From contig NZ_CP017674.1 of NCBI RefSeq assembly GCF_001792815.1, positions 2,728,001 to 2,792,000 on the forward strand: 64,000 bases of DNA, given 5' to 3'. Of the stretch, positions 25,618 through 33,827 are shown in pieces. The position numbers were made by a program, and so were the translations under genes. The stretch's first letter is position 1, and each line of letters opens with the position of its first letter. The notes beneath the pieces were generated by a model. It was given only the letters and a program-made list of their open reading frames with translations, was not told the DNA's origin and made no database searches. This DNA is from Microbacterium sp. BH-3-3-3. Its GTDB lineage: Bacteria; Actinomycetota; Actinomycetes; Actinomycetales; Microbacteriaceae.

Positions 25618-25968
25618 GTGGGGCATTTGTTTTATGGTTCGGCTCGCGAGCCGATATTCCTCTCAGATCTTCCGCTTGCGTATCTGCAAGTCGTCGCGGT
25701 CGCGAAACTCCGTCGACGCGAGAAATTTCTGGCCTCGTGGTGTCACCCCCGCGATACCGCGGGGGACCATTCCTCTCTCTGGTTTCACCCCTCGATACCG
25801 TTGATGTTCGTCATCGGCGCGGCGCGGGAGATCCGCCTCGATCCGGCGATACTGGACCGACTGATGGCGGACGCCGCCTCGCCGACCGGTCTCACCCTCG
25901 ACCGCGTGAATCCGATCGCGACACCGACGGCCGCCCCGTTCGTCACGGCGTCATCGGGATCGCGTTGA
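25618..25968 (+). CDS. DUF7882-type small protein, copy 2
   Basis: 116 residues. GTG at 25618 is chosen because the protein then aligns from its first residues with the paralogue at 6393-6752 (HLFYGSAREPIFLSD against TLYYGSDTAPIFLPD; VAVAKLRRREKF; SSLWFHPSIPLMFV). Function unknown. It lacks the basic C-terminal tail of copy 1 and lies next to, and divergent from, the GAF-ANTAR pair, with 206 bp between the starts. Its stop overlaps the next start (TTGA). Confidence 0.75.
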   Translation: MGHLFYGSAREPIFLSDLPLAYLQVVAVAKLRRREKFLASWCHPRDTAGDHSSLWFHPSIPLMFVIGAAREIRLDPAILDRLMADAASPTGLTLDRVNPIATPTAAPFVTASSGSR

Positions 25969-26285
25969 GGTGCTCGATCAGCAGGCTGGGCGGTGCCGCC
26001 GTCGCGGGGTGGCGCGTCGAGGAGCCCGGCCATTACGTGCTCGTCATGGATGAGCGCGTTCTCGGACACGTCGTCGACACGCCCGATGGCGATTTCATCT
26101 CCTTCGACGCGACGGCGACACCGATCGGACGACACCACACGCTCGCCGGCGCCCAGGCGCGCACGGTCGAGGCGAGCGGCGCACGTCGCAGCTCCCCGGC
26201 GACGTTCTCCCGCAACCTCCTCGCCGTCGGGGGTTCGTCTCTGCTGGTGCTTCTCGCTCTCACCGGCATGGTCTTCCTGCGATGA
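25965..26285 (+). CDS. Small protein with C-terminal membrane anchor (106 aa)
   Basis: TTG start at 25965 overlapping the DUF7882 stop (TTGA), implying translational coupling; ATG 26047 is an alternative giving a shorter product. An N-terminal soluble part (GHYVLVMDERVLGHVVD, FISFDATATPIGRHHTL) is followed by a membrane segment at the end (LLAVGGSSLLVLLALTGMVF). No known domain. Probably tail-anchored with its domain in the cytoplasm. Confidence 0.6.
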   Translation: MRCSISRLGGAAVAGWRVEEPGHYVLVMDERVLGHVVDTPDGDFISFDATATPIGRHHTLAGAQARTVEASGARRSSPATFSRNLLAVGGSSLLVLLALTGMVFLR

Positions 26286-26398
26286 CGTCCCGTGCTCAGT
26301 GAATCTGCCCGGAGGGCAGCGCGCTCGCGCGAGCCGCGCCGTTTCGCGATAGCGCAACCCCGGTCTCGAACGCCGACGACGGGCCTAGGTTTCGGGGT

Positions 26399-26701
26399 AT
26401 GTCCCACACCATCGAACGGCTGCACATCAGCGTTGAGGGTGTCACGCATGCGCTTGCGCCCCTCGAGACGGTCGGCAATCTGAAACGGGATATCACCGAA
26501 GTCGTTCGAGCCGGGGGAGGGTTCGTCGACGTGTCCGTCGACGGAGGCCAGCGGCTCAGCATCTTCTTCAGCTCCACGACCCCGGTGACGATCTCGGCGA
26601 AGACGGTGCGGGTGGATGCCGACATCATCGACGCGACCCGTCCGACTGCGCATGTGGGCGACATCGATCCGTACGCCAGCGGCTACGTGGACCTCATCTA
26701 A
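26399..26701 (+). CDS. Hypothetical protein (100 aa)
   Basis: ATG at 26399, 113 bp after the anchored small protein. Soluble, beta-rich, with GGGFVDVSVDGGQRLSIFFS, ending DPYASGYVDLI. It belongs with the short, lineage-restricted proteins in this interval; no function can be suggested. Confidence 0.65.
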   Translation: MSHTIERLHISVEGVTHALAPLETVGNLKRDITEVVRAGGGFVDVSVDGGQRLSIFFSSTTPVTISAKTVRVDADIIDATRPTAHVGDIDPYASGYVDLI

Positions 26702-26885
26702 CGCAGCAGGCCGACCCTGGCGACGCACTTCGACCCCGGCATCCGCCGGCGGGAGACGTTCCGGCAAGACGGCGCGCCGCGTGCGGGCGGGGTCGGGATC
26801 CGCCCTGTGGTCCGTTTGCACCTCTCGCAACGTCATGTGATCTGCTCGAAGCCTGTCCATCGCAGCTCACTCCGAGAGGTCCCCC

Positions 26886-27785
26886 ATGCGCCCGTTCCCC
26901 GTCCCGCCCCGTCAGGTCCTGATCGGCGACGCCGCGGCGTTCGTCGGCATCACTCCCCGGGCGATCCGGCACTACCACCAGGTCGATCTGCTGCCGGAGC
27001 GCGAGCGGGGCGCCGACGGTCGCCGCCGATACGGGTACGAAGACGTCATCCGGCTGCTCTGGATCCGGCGGATGACCGACGCCGGAATCGCCCTCGACGA
27101 CATCCGCGACGCGTTCGCCGACGCGGCGCCGGGCGAGGACGGCGGTGACGAGGCGGTCGAGAGCGTCCTCGCACGCCTGGACGAGGCCCTTGCCGCGCAA
27201 GAAGCCGAGTTGCAGCGGAAGAGGGCTGCGGTGCAGCGGATGCGCACGCGCGGCAGCCGGCGTGGGCTGCTCGACGACATCGTCTCGCGCCGCCTCGAGG
27301 GCGCTCCCGAGGGCTCGCTCCGCCAAGACGACCTCGACGTGCTGCTGGTCACCGAGCGGATCTTCGGTCCGCTCGGCGCCGCCGTTCAGGCGGGCCGTTT
27401 CGTCGCCCTGGCCTTGCACCCCGATCTGCGCGCCGAGTCCGACCGCGTCTCTGCCGCCGAGGAAGCGCTCGACGACCTGGTCGCCGTCGATGACCCCCGG
27501 GTGGCGCAGATCGCCGCCGAGCGGCACGCTTTCGAGACCGCGCTGATGCGCGTCGTCGAAGAGTCCGGCCAGTTCGAGGAAGACGATGCCCTCTTCGAGG
27601 CCTGGGACGAGTCGCACCCGCCCGAGGGCGTCGACACGGTGCCCGACCCTCACCCCGCGAGGCAGGCGCGCGCGCAGAGCGCGGCCGACATCATCTGGGC
27701 GATGCCCTACGACTTCTCTCCGGCACGCCTCCGCTGCATGGAACTGGCGGTGCGCCTCGGGTCGTCGGAGGTGCCGGTTCCTTGA
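26886..27785 (+). CDS. MerR-family transcriptional regulator
   Basis: 299 residues, ATG at 26886. HTH_MerR at about 10-80 (DAAAFVGITPRAIRHYHQVD, RRRYGYEDVIRLLWIRRMTD), then a coiled-coil linker (EALAAQEAELQRKRAAVQRM) and a C-terminal domain of about 170 residues without recognised ligand motif; no metal-binding Cys pair. Longer than metal sensors, it resembles MerR proteins with separate effector domains. It ends 9 bp before a convergent small gene. Confidence 0.85.
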   Translation: MRPFPVPPRQVLIGDAAAFVGITPRAIRHYHQVDLLPERERGADGRRRYGYEDVIRLLWIRRMTDAGIALDDIRDAFADAAPGEDGGDEAVESVLARLDEALAAQEAELQRKRAAVQRMRTRGSRRGLLDDIVSRRLEGAPEGSLRQDDLDVLLVTERIFGPLGAAVQAGRFVALALHPDLRAESDRVSAAEEALDDLVAVDDPRVAQIAAERHAFETALMRVVEESGQFEEDDALFEAWDESHPPEGVDTVPDPHPARQARAQSAADIIWAMPYDFSPARLRCMELAVRLGSSEVPVP

Positions 27786-27794
27786 CGCGAACGG

Positions 27795-28094
27795 TCACTC
27801 GTCCGCGGCGCTGTACTTCGTTGCGCGGGCGCGCCGTTGCCGGCCCTTCTCTCCCCACACGGCTGCGCCCTGTATCTCGGTCGTGAGCGCGTCGCACATC
27901 GTCGAGGTCCGCTCATCGCGGCAGAAACCGGCCACCTCGCCGCACACCTTCGCCAGGGTTTCGACGTCGTCACCCGCGGCGGCTCTCAGCTCGTCCATGA
28001 CCGATCGGGGTTCGCGAGTGAGCAGATTTCGAGTGATCATCTCGACGAGCTGACGTTCCAACGGCGTCGACGAGGGCGGGGAAGGGTCGATCAT
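27795..28094 (-). CDS. Hypothetical protein (99 aa)
   Basis: ATG at 28094. Helical, with ERQLVEMITRNLLTREP and two Cys (VCGEVAGFCRDE) followed by a third (TMCDAL). Basic C-terminal end. No recognised domain. Between 28095 and the next gene (about 320 bp) I see no coding region, only a short palindrome near 28353. Confidence 0.55.
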   Translation of the reverse strand: MIDPSPPSSTPLERQLVEMITRNLLTREPRSVMDELRAAAGDDVETLAKVCGEVAGFCRDERTSTMCDALTTEIQGAAVWGEKGRQRRARATKYSAADE

Positions 28095-28352
28095 CTGCGT
28101 ACTCCTCTTCGGCCCGGGCCGGTCGTGAACTCACGTCCGCCGCGAATGATCTGCATGCGGGTCCCGGAGAGGCAGTGGCGTGTGCGCCCCTGGGCTGACG
28201 GTATGCCCGTGTGGGCGCGGCCATGCGCCAGACTGCGTTTCGTGGCCTGTGTATCGAGAGTGCCCTTCGACGTGCGTTCCACCTGAAGAGCGTGGTCGCC
28301 CGCTATGACGGCGTGAGGCGCCCGGTCAGGGAGGCGCACAGGTGCTTCGTCC

Positions 28353-28363
28353 GTTCGGCGAAC
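28353..28363. promoter_or_regulatory. Candidate IclR operator GTTCG-G-CGAAC
   Basis: An 11-bp dyad 64 bp upstream of the IclR-family gene. Its arms repeat those of the spaced dyad GTTCGC...GCGAAC before pcaI, suggesting one regulator binds both. Confidence 0.45.
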
Positions 28364-28426
28364 GCAACCGCCCCTCGCACGTGCGTCCGGCGAGCGCGAG
28401 GTCGACGCCCCGATAAAGTGAGCCGC

Positions 28427-29209
28427 GTGAGCGCGACGGGCGACGGCGAGGGTGCGACGGGCGAGTTCGTCCAGTCGCTGGCCCGCGGCCTCGAGGTCAT
28501 CCGTACCTTCGACGCCGAGCACCCGGCCCTGACCCTCAGCGAGGTGGCCCGTCGGGCGGACCTCACCCGCGCGGCGGCCCGACGTTTCCTGCAGACGCTC
28601 GAGACCCTCGGGTACGTGCGCGCCGACGGTCGCGTCTTCTCGCTCACCCCGCGCGTGCTGGAGCTGGGTTTCAGCTACCTCTCGGCCCTGTCGCTGCCCG
28701 CTCTCGCCCAGCCGCACCTGGAACACCTGTCTCGCGAGGTCGGTGAGAGCGTCTCGGCCGCCGTGCTCGACGGCGCCGAGATCGTCTACGTCGCCCGCGT
28801 CCCCACCCGGCGGATCATGAGCGTCGGCATCACGATCGGGACGCGGTTTCCCGCGTACGCCACCAGCATGGGGCGCGTGCTGCTGGCGGCGATCCCCGCC
28901 GAGCGTGCGCGCGAGGTCGTCGCGGCGTCGCATCCCGAACGCCTCACCCCGCGCACCCGCACCGACGTCGACGCGATCGTCGCCGAACTCGACGCGGTGC
29001 GCACCCAGGGGTGGGCGCTCGTCGACGGAGAGCTCGAGGAGGGCTTGCGGTCGCTGGCCGCTCCGCTGCACGACCGCTCGGGAGCCGTGGTGGCGGCGGT
29101 GAACATCTCGGCGAGCGCCCGCGGCGACGCCGACGCATGGCGCGATGCCTGCCTGCCAGCCCTGCGCGCCGCCGCCGCCGAGATCGACGCGGACATCCGA
29201 CTCGTCTGA
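28427..29209 (+). CDS. IclR-family regulator, PcaR/PobR-like
   Basis: 260 residues from GTG 28427 (GTG 28418 in frame is equally possible). Winged helix at about 15-75 (FVQSLARGLEVIRTFDAEHP, LSEVARRADLTRAAARRFLQ), then an IclR effector domain (VGESVSAAVLDGAEIVYVAR, RFPAYATSMGRVLLAA). The start QSLARGLEVI is typical of PcaR/PobR/CatR regulators of beta-ketoadipate pathways. It precedes pcaIJF in the same direction; beta-ketoadipate as effector is inference. Confidence 0.88.
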   Translation: MSATGDGEGATGEFVQSLARGLEVIRTFDAEHPALTLSEVARRADLTRAAARRFLQTLETLGYVRADGRVFSLTPRVLELGFSYLSALSLPALAQPHLEHLSREVGESVSAAVLDGAEIVYVARVPTRRIMSVGITIGTRFPAYATSMGRVLLAAIPAERAREVVAASHPERLTPRTRTDVDAIVAELDAVRTQGWALVDGELEEGLRSLAAPLHDRSGAVVAAVNISASARGDADAWRDACLPALRAAAAEIDADIRLV

Positions 29210-29320
29210 CCGGGCGCCGCTGTCCCGCGGCGCGACCGAGCGCGGGTCCGGATGCCATGGATTCGTGCGAGGTGCCGTGCTCGATCGACCCTTGTCGCCC
29301 GCGCGCGGCGGGAGTATTGT

Positions 29321-29354
29321 GTTCGCAAGACGTACGAGTGTGCGCCAGGCGAAC
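29321..29354. promoter_or_regulatory. Candidate IclR/PcaR operator before pcaI
   Basis: GTTCGC (29321-29326) and GCGAAC (29349-29354), inverted arms 22 bp apart, just upstream of the pcaI ribosome site. Arms agree with the dyad in front of the regulator gene. Confidence 0.5.
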
Positions 29355-29371
29355 AACGGGAGGTTCTCCGC

Positions 29372-30118
29372 ATGATCGACAAAACCGTTCCCGACCTCGC
29401 GACCGCCGTCGCCGGCATCTCCGACGGTGCGACCGTGATGATCGGCGGTTTCGGTCGCGCAGGTCAACCCGTCGAACTGATCGACGCGCTCATCGCGCAC
29501 GGCGCGAGCGACCTCACCGTCGTCAACAACAACGCCGGCAACGGCGACACGGGCCTGGCCGCGTTGCTCGCCGCGGGGCAGGTGCGCAAGATGATCTGCT
29601 CGTTCCCCCGCCAGAGCGATTCGTGGGTGTTCGACCGGCTCTACCGTGAGGGGAAGGTCGAGCTGGAGCTCGTGCCGCAGGGCAATCTCGCCGAGCGCAT
29701 CCGCGCCGCGGGCGCCGGCATCGGCGGGTTCTTCACCCCCACCGGCTTCGGCACGCAGCTGGCTGAGGGCAAAGAGACGCGGCGCATCGGCGACCGCGAC
29801 TACGTGCTCGAGTACCCCATCCACGCGGATGCCGCGCTGATCAGCGCCCGCGCCGCCGACCGGTGGGGCAACCTCGTCTACCGCGAGACGGCGCGCAACT
29901 TCGGACCGATCATGGCGGCGGCCGCCACCACGACCATCGTGCAGGTCGACGAGATCGTCGAACTCGGCACCCTCGACCCCGAGACCGTCGTCACCCCGGG
30001 CCTCTACGTCGACCGCGTGGTCTCGGTGGGTGAGCGTCGGTGGCTCCGCGAGGGAGCTTTCGTCGGTGGCGTCGACATCGAGGGCCGGGCTCTGGCCGAA
30101 GAAGGGGCAGCACAGTGA
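29372..30118 (+). CDS. pcaI: 3-oxoadipate CoA-transferase subunit A
   Basis: 248 residues. ATG at 29372 after GGGAGG. Class I CoA-transferase alpha-subunit motifs: GATVMIGGFGRAGQPVELID near 20-39 and GGFFTPTGFGTQLAEGKE near 117-134. With PcaJ it moves CoA from succinyl-CoA to beta-ketoadipate in aromatic-acid breakdown. Butyrate/acetoacetate CoA-transferases look alike, but the neighbouring IclR regulator and thiolase favour the pca role. Confidence 0.88.
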   Translation: MIDKTVPDLATAVAGISDGATVMIGGFGRAGQPVELIDALIAHGASDLTVVNNNAGNGDTGLAALLAAGQVRKMICSFPRQSDSWVFDRLYREGKVELELVPQGNLAERIRAAGAGIGGFFTPTGFGTQLAEGKETRRIGDRDYVLEYPIHADAALISARAADRWGNLVYRETARNFGPIMAAAATTTIVQVDEIVELGTLDPETVVTPGLYVDRVVSVGERRWLREGAFVGGVDIEGRALAEEGAAQ

Positions 30119-30762
30119 CCACCCGCATCTCCCGCACGGATCTCGCCGCGCGGGTGGCATCCGACATCCCCGAAGGCGCCGTGGTGAACCTCGGCATCGG
30201 GGCGCCCACCCTCGTGGCCGACTACCTGCCCGCGGGTCTCGAGATCGTGCTGCACACCGAGAACGGCATGCTCGGAATGGGCCCCGCGCCCGAGCGTGGA
30301 CGCGTCGACCCCGACCTCATCAACGCGGGCAAGCAGCCCGTGACCGCCCTCGCGGGGGCGGCGTACTTCCACCACGCCGACTCGTTCGCGATGATGCGCG
30401 GCGGCCACCTCGACGTCTGCGTGCTCGGTGCCTTCCAGGTGTCGGCGGGGGGAGACCTCGCCAACTGGTCGACGGGTGAGCCCGGGGCGATCCCCGCGGT
30501 CGGCGGGGCGATGGATCTCGCCATCGGCGCGAAGGACGTCTTCGTGATGACCGACCTGCTCACCAAGTCCGGCGATCCCAAGCTCGTCGCCGCGTGCACC
30601 TATCCGCTCACCGGCGTGGGCTGCGTCTCGCGCGTCTACACCGACCACGGCGTCTTCGACGTCACCGCCGAGGGCTTCCGCGTACGGGAGCTCTTCGGCG
30701 ACAACACGCACGCCGAGATCGAGACCCTGCTCGGTCTCACCCTCATCGAACAGGACGCCTGA
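30115..30762 (+). CDS. pcaJ: 3-oxoadipate CoA-transferase subunit B
   Basis: 215 residues; GTG 30115 overlaps the pcaI stop (GTGA). Contains the catalytic glutamate Glu49 in HTENGMLGMGP, preceded by VVNLGIGAPTLVADY, the subunit B signature. Works as a heteromer with PcaI in the cytosol. Confidence 0.9.
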   Translation: MTTRISRTDLAARVASDIPEGAVVNLGIGAPTLVADYLPAGLEIVLHTENGMLGMGPAPERGRVDPDLINAGKQPVTALAGAAYFHHADSFAMMRGGHLDVCVLGAFQVSAGGDLANWSTGEPGAIPAVGGAMDLAIGAKDVFVMTDLLTKSGDPKLVAACTYPLTGVGCVSRVYTDHGVFDVTAEGFRVRELFGDNTHAEIETLLGLTLIEQDA

Positions 30763-30763
30763 C

Positions 30764-31930
30764 ATGCCCGCTTCGTTCGTCTACGACGCCGTCCGCACCC
30801 CCTTCGCGCGCCACGGCAAGGCCTTCGCCGACGTGCGCCCCGACGATCTCGCGGCGACCGTCATGGCATCCGTCGTCGAACGCACGGGGATCGACCCGGC
30901 CCGCATCGAGGACATCGTCTTCGGGGACGCCAATCAGGCCGGCGAAGACAACCGCAACGTGGCGCGCTTCGGCGCGCTGCTCGCGGGCTTCCCCTCGTCG
31001 GTGCCCGGCACGACCATCAACCGCCTGTGCGGTTCGTCTCTGGATGCCGTGATCCAGGGCTCGCGCGCGATCGAGGCCGGTGATGCCGAGGTGATCCTCG
31101 CGGGCGGCGTCGAGTCGATGACCCGCGCGCCCTTCGTGGTCGAGAAGAGCCCGCGGCCCTTCCCCGCCGCGAATCAGACGATGTGGAACACCTCGATCGG
31201 CTGGCGCATGACCAACCCGCGCCTGCGCACGGACTGGACGATCTCGAACGGCGAGAGCGCCGAGAAGCTCGCCGAGATCTACGACATCTCGCGCCAGCAG
31301 CAGGACGCCTTCGCCGCCCGCAGCCACCGTCTCGCGGCGGCCGCCTGGGCCGAGGGGCGCTTCGACGACGAGATCGTGCAGGTCGAGGGTCACGCGCTCG
31401 CCCGCGACGAGGGCATCCGCGACGACTCCACCGCCGACGTGCTCGCCGGGCTCCGCCCGGCGTTCCAGAAGGACGGCACGGTGACGGCGGGCAACTCCTC
31501 GCCCATCAACGACGGCGCTTCGGCCGTGCTGTTGGGCGCGGAAGGGGCACTGGATGCCGAGCCCCTGGCGCGAATCGCGGGCCGCGCCGCGTTCGGCAAC
31601 GATCCCGACGTCTTCGGCATCGCGCCCGTCGAAGCGGCCAACCGCGCGCTCGCCCGCGCGGGCCGCACGTGGGCCGACGTGACCTTCGTCGAGCTGAACG
31701 AGGCGTTCGCGTCGCAGTCGCTCGCGTGCGCGAAGCTCTGGACCGAGCTCGACCCGGAGCTACTCAACGAGACCGGCGGCGCGATCGCCATCGGGCACCC
31801 GCTCGGCGCTTCGGGCGGACGCCTCATCGCCCGCGCCGCGCACGAACTGAAGCGCCGCGGCGGCGGTGTCGCGGTGACGGCGATCTGCATCGGCGTGGGT
31901 CAGGGCCTCGCGGTGGTGCTGGAGCGGTAG
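30764..31930 (+). CDS. pcaF: 3-oxoadipyl-CoA thiolase (acetyl-CoA acyltransferase)
   Basis: 388 residues; ATG one base after the pcaJ stop. Catalytic Cys89 in INRLCGSS, His345 in AIGHPLGASGG and Cys375 in CIGVGQG, with GGVESMTRAPFV. It cleaves beta-ketoadipyl-CoA to acetyl-CoA and succinyl-CoA, the last step of the pathway. Similar thiolases serve fatty-acid oxidation, but linkage to pcaIJ makes this role most likely. Upper-pathway genes (pcaGH, catA) are not in the window. Confidence 0.88.
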   Translation: MPASFVYDAVRTPFARHGKAFADVRPDDLAATVMASVVERTGIDPARIEDIVFGDANQAGEDNRNVARFGALLAGFPSSVPGTTINRLCGSSLDAVIQGSRAIEAGDAEVILAGGVESMTRAPFVVEKSPRPFPAANQTMWNTSIGWRMTNPRLRTDWTISNGESAEKLAEIYDISRQQQDAFAARSHRLAAAAWAEGRFDDEIVQVEGHALARDEGIRDDSTADVLAGLRPAFQKDGTVTAGNSSPINDGASAVLLGAEGALDAEPLARIAGRAAFGNDPDVFGIAPVEAANRALARAGRTWADVTFVELNEAFASQSLACAKLWTELDPELLNETGGAIAIGHPLGASGGRLIARAAHELKRRGGGVAVTAICIGVGQGLAVVLER

Positions 31931-31970
31931 GGCCCCGCGCCTCGCTCGGGGTCGAGGGCGGTTCAGGCCG

Positions 31971-32168
31971 TCACGACTCGTCGGCCCAGCGATCCCGCGG
32001 GCGATCGCCGTCGTCGCGTGGGGAACCGGGCTCGGACCACTCCAGCTGAAAACCGCACTCCCGGCACTCGTCGGCCCCGCCGCCCTCTTCGAGCAGCGGA
32101 TGCATCGTCACGCCGCACGAGGGGCAGATCGGCTGCGCGCCCTCGTCGTAGGGGTCTCTGTAGGTCAT
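31971..32168 (-). CDS. Small zinc-ribbon protein (65 aa)
   Basis: ATG 32168 (GTG 32186 also in frame). Two CxxC knuckles, CPSC and CREC, 22 residues apart, form a zinc ribbon, followed by an acidic, Asp/Arg-rich tail. Likely a nucleic-acid or protein-binding accessory; function unknown. Confidence 0.65.
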   Translation of the reverse strand: MTYRDPYDEGAQPICPSCGVTMHPLLEEGGGADECRECGFQLEWSEPGSPRDDGDRPRDRWADES

Positions 32169-32290
32169 GACCGTTCCGCTCGTCACCGTGGGTCGCGGGC
32201 GTCGCCCGGCGTCTAGGAATCACAACTCTGTCGCCCTTCGGCTTGTTCCTCGTCCACCGGGGTGTCGGTGGTCGCCGCTACGGTCGTCTC

Positions 32291-33226
32291 ATGGACGACC
32301 TCCCCGCCGCGCGACTCGGCCTCGGTCTCGCCGCCGTCGGCCGCCCGGCCTACATCACCACCGGGCGCGACGACGACTTGGGCGACCCGGCCGACCGCTC
32401 CGTCGAGGCCCTGCAGCAGCGCGCGCACGCGCTGCTCGACGAGGCGTGGGCCCTCGGCATCCGCGTCGTCGATGCGGCGCGGTCGTACGGCTACGCCGAG
32501 CGGTTCCTCGGCGCGTGGCTCGCGCGGCATCCCGAGCGGCGTGCCGAGCTCACCGTCGGATCGAAGTGGGGCTACGCCTACGTCGGCGGGTGGCGAATGG
32601 ATGCCGCCGTGCACGAGCGCAAAGAGCACTCCGTCGCGATGTTCGACCGGCAATGGCCCGAGACCCTGGAGGCGCTGGGATCGGCGCCCGATCTGTACCT
32701 CGTCCACTCCGTGACGCCCGAGAGCCCGGCGTTGAGCGACGCCGTCCTGCTCGGCCGACTGCGCGGGCTGGCGGGCAGCGGCGTGCGCGTGGGGCTGTCG
32801 ACGAGCGGTCCGCATCAGTCACGCGTCGTCGATGCGGCCAGGGATCTGCCCGATTCGCCGTTCTCGGCCGTGCAGGCCACGTGGAACCTGTTCGAGCCGT
32901 CGGCGGCTCCCGCCCTGGCGCGCGCCCACGATGCGGGATGGACCGTGGTGGTGAAGGAGGCCCTGGCCAACGGCGAGCTCGCGGCGACTCCCGCCGACCC
33001 CGACCGCGTGGCGGCGGCATCCGGAGTCTCTCCCGATGCCTTCGCGCTCGGCGTGGCACGGGCACAGCCGTGGGCCGACATCGTGCTGAGCGGGGCGAGC
33101 ACGCCGGGGCAGCTCCGCCGCGGCGTCGACGCGCGCCCGGTCGTTATCGACGAGGCCACGCGCCGAAGATGGGCGGTCGAGCCCGACGAGTACTGGCGAC
33201 GCCGGTCGGAGCGCCCCTGGCGCTGA
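32291..33226 (+). CDS. Aldo/keto reductase family protein
   Basis: 311 residues from ATG 32291. TIM-barrel features: LGLGLAAVGRP at the start, GIRVVDAARSYGYAERFLG (catalytic Asp and Tyr), GSKWGY (Lys), DLYLVHSVTP (His). The tetrad Asp-Tyr-Lys-His is complete. Reduces an aldehyde or ketone with NADPH; substrate not deducible. It diverges from the zinc-ribbon gene. Confidence 0.8.
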   Translation: MDDLPAARLGLGLAAVGRPAYITTGRDDDLGDPADRSVEALQQRAHALLDEAWALGIRVVDAARSYGYAERFLGAWLARHPERRAELTVGSKWGYAYVGGWRMDAAVHERKEHSVAMFDRQWPETLEALGSAPDLYLVHSVTPESPALSDAVLLGRLRGLAGSGVRVGLSTSGPHQSRVVDAARDLPDSPFSAVQATWNLFEPSAAPALARAHDAGWTVVVKEALANGELAATPADPDRVAAASGVSPDAFALGVARAQPWADIVLSGASTPGQLRRGVDARPVVIDEATRRRWAVEPDEYWRRRSERPWR

Positions 33227-33310
33227 TCACGGCGTGCTCCGGTCGCTCCCCGGGGCGTCGGACGGCGAGGGCGCGGCGCGGCGCGGGTCGTGCGCGGCGG
33301 AGGGCCGGGC

Positions 33311-33703
33311 TCAGTCGGCGTCGACGATCATGTTGGTGATGCGGGCCGTGGCGACGAGTCGATCGTCGTCGTCGGTCACGCGGATGTCGTACGTCGCGAC
33401 CCGACGACCCCGGTGCGCGGGCGTGGCGACCGCGTGGAGGGAACCGGACCGCACCCCGCGGTGATGCGTGATGTTCAGGTCGACGCCGACGCACACCTTG
33501 CCCAGGGTGCTCGCGTGGATCATCGCGGCCCACGAGCCGACGGCCTCGGCCAGGGCGGCGGTGGCGCCCCCGTGCAGACGCCCGAGTGATTGGGTGTTGC
33601 CGCGGACGGGCATGTCGGCCGCCACCCGTTCCGCCGACTGCGCGGTGATCGTGATGCCGAGGCGCTCGTCGAGCGCGCCGGGGACGATGGTCCAGGGGGT
33701 CAT
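33311..33703 (-). CDS. PaaI-family hotdog thioesterase
   Basis: 130 residues with the hotdog signature GRLHGGATAALAEAVGSWAA (about 41-60), where the Glu is catalytic, and VGVDLNITHHRGVRSG. Members hydrolyse aryl-CoA or short acyl-CoA esters, such as phenylacetyl-CoA. It is divergent from an organic-acid symporter, with a shared operator-like dyad between them, so the two probably serve uptake and CoA recycling of an aromatic or short acid. Confidence 0.82.
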   Translation of the reverse strand: MTPWTIVPGALDERLGITITAQSAERVAADMPVRGNTQSLGRLHGGATAALAEAVGSWAAMIHASTLGKVCVGVDLNITHHRGVRSGSLHAVATPAHRGRRVATYDIRVTDDDDRLVATARITNMIVDAD

Positions 33704-33750
33704 CGTTGTCTCCTTCCGCGTCGCCCTTGCTCGGGTCGCGCACCTCTGAC

Positions 33751-33780
33751 ACTATTACTGAACGCTCGGTTGGTAATAGT
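33751..33780. promoter_or_regulatory. Dyad operator between thioesterase and symporter genes
   Basis: ACTATTAC (33751-33758) and GTAATAGT (33773-33780) are perfect inverted 8-mers around TGAACGCTCGGTTG, whose AACG..CGGTT core resembles TetR-family sites of phenylacetate-type regulons. The TetR gene at 35206-35835 is the obvious candidate binder. Confidence 0.65.
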
Positions 33781-33827
33781 GCTGATCGAGTCTTCCCGCC
33801 CCTGCCCCACAGAACGATGGAGTTCTC

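Noticed and set aside
28211..28426. Longer start for the IclR gene at 28211
   Set aside because: The extra 72 residues are Arg-rich, lack a family match and contain the candidate operator.
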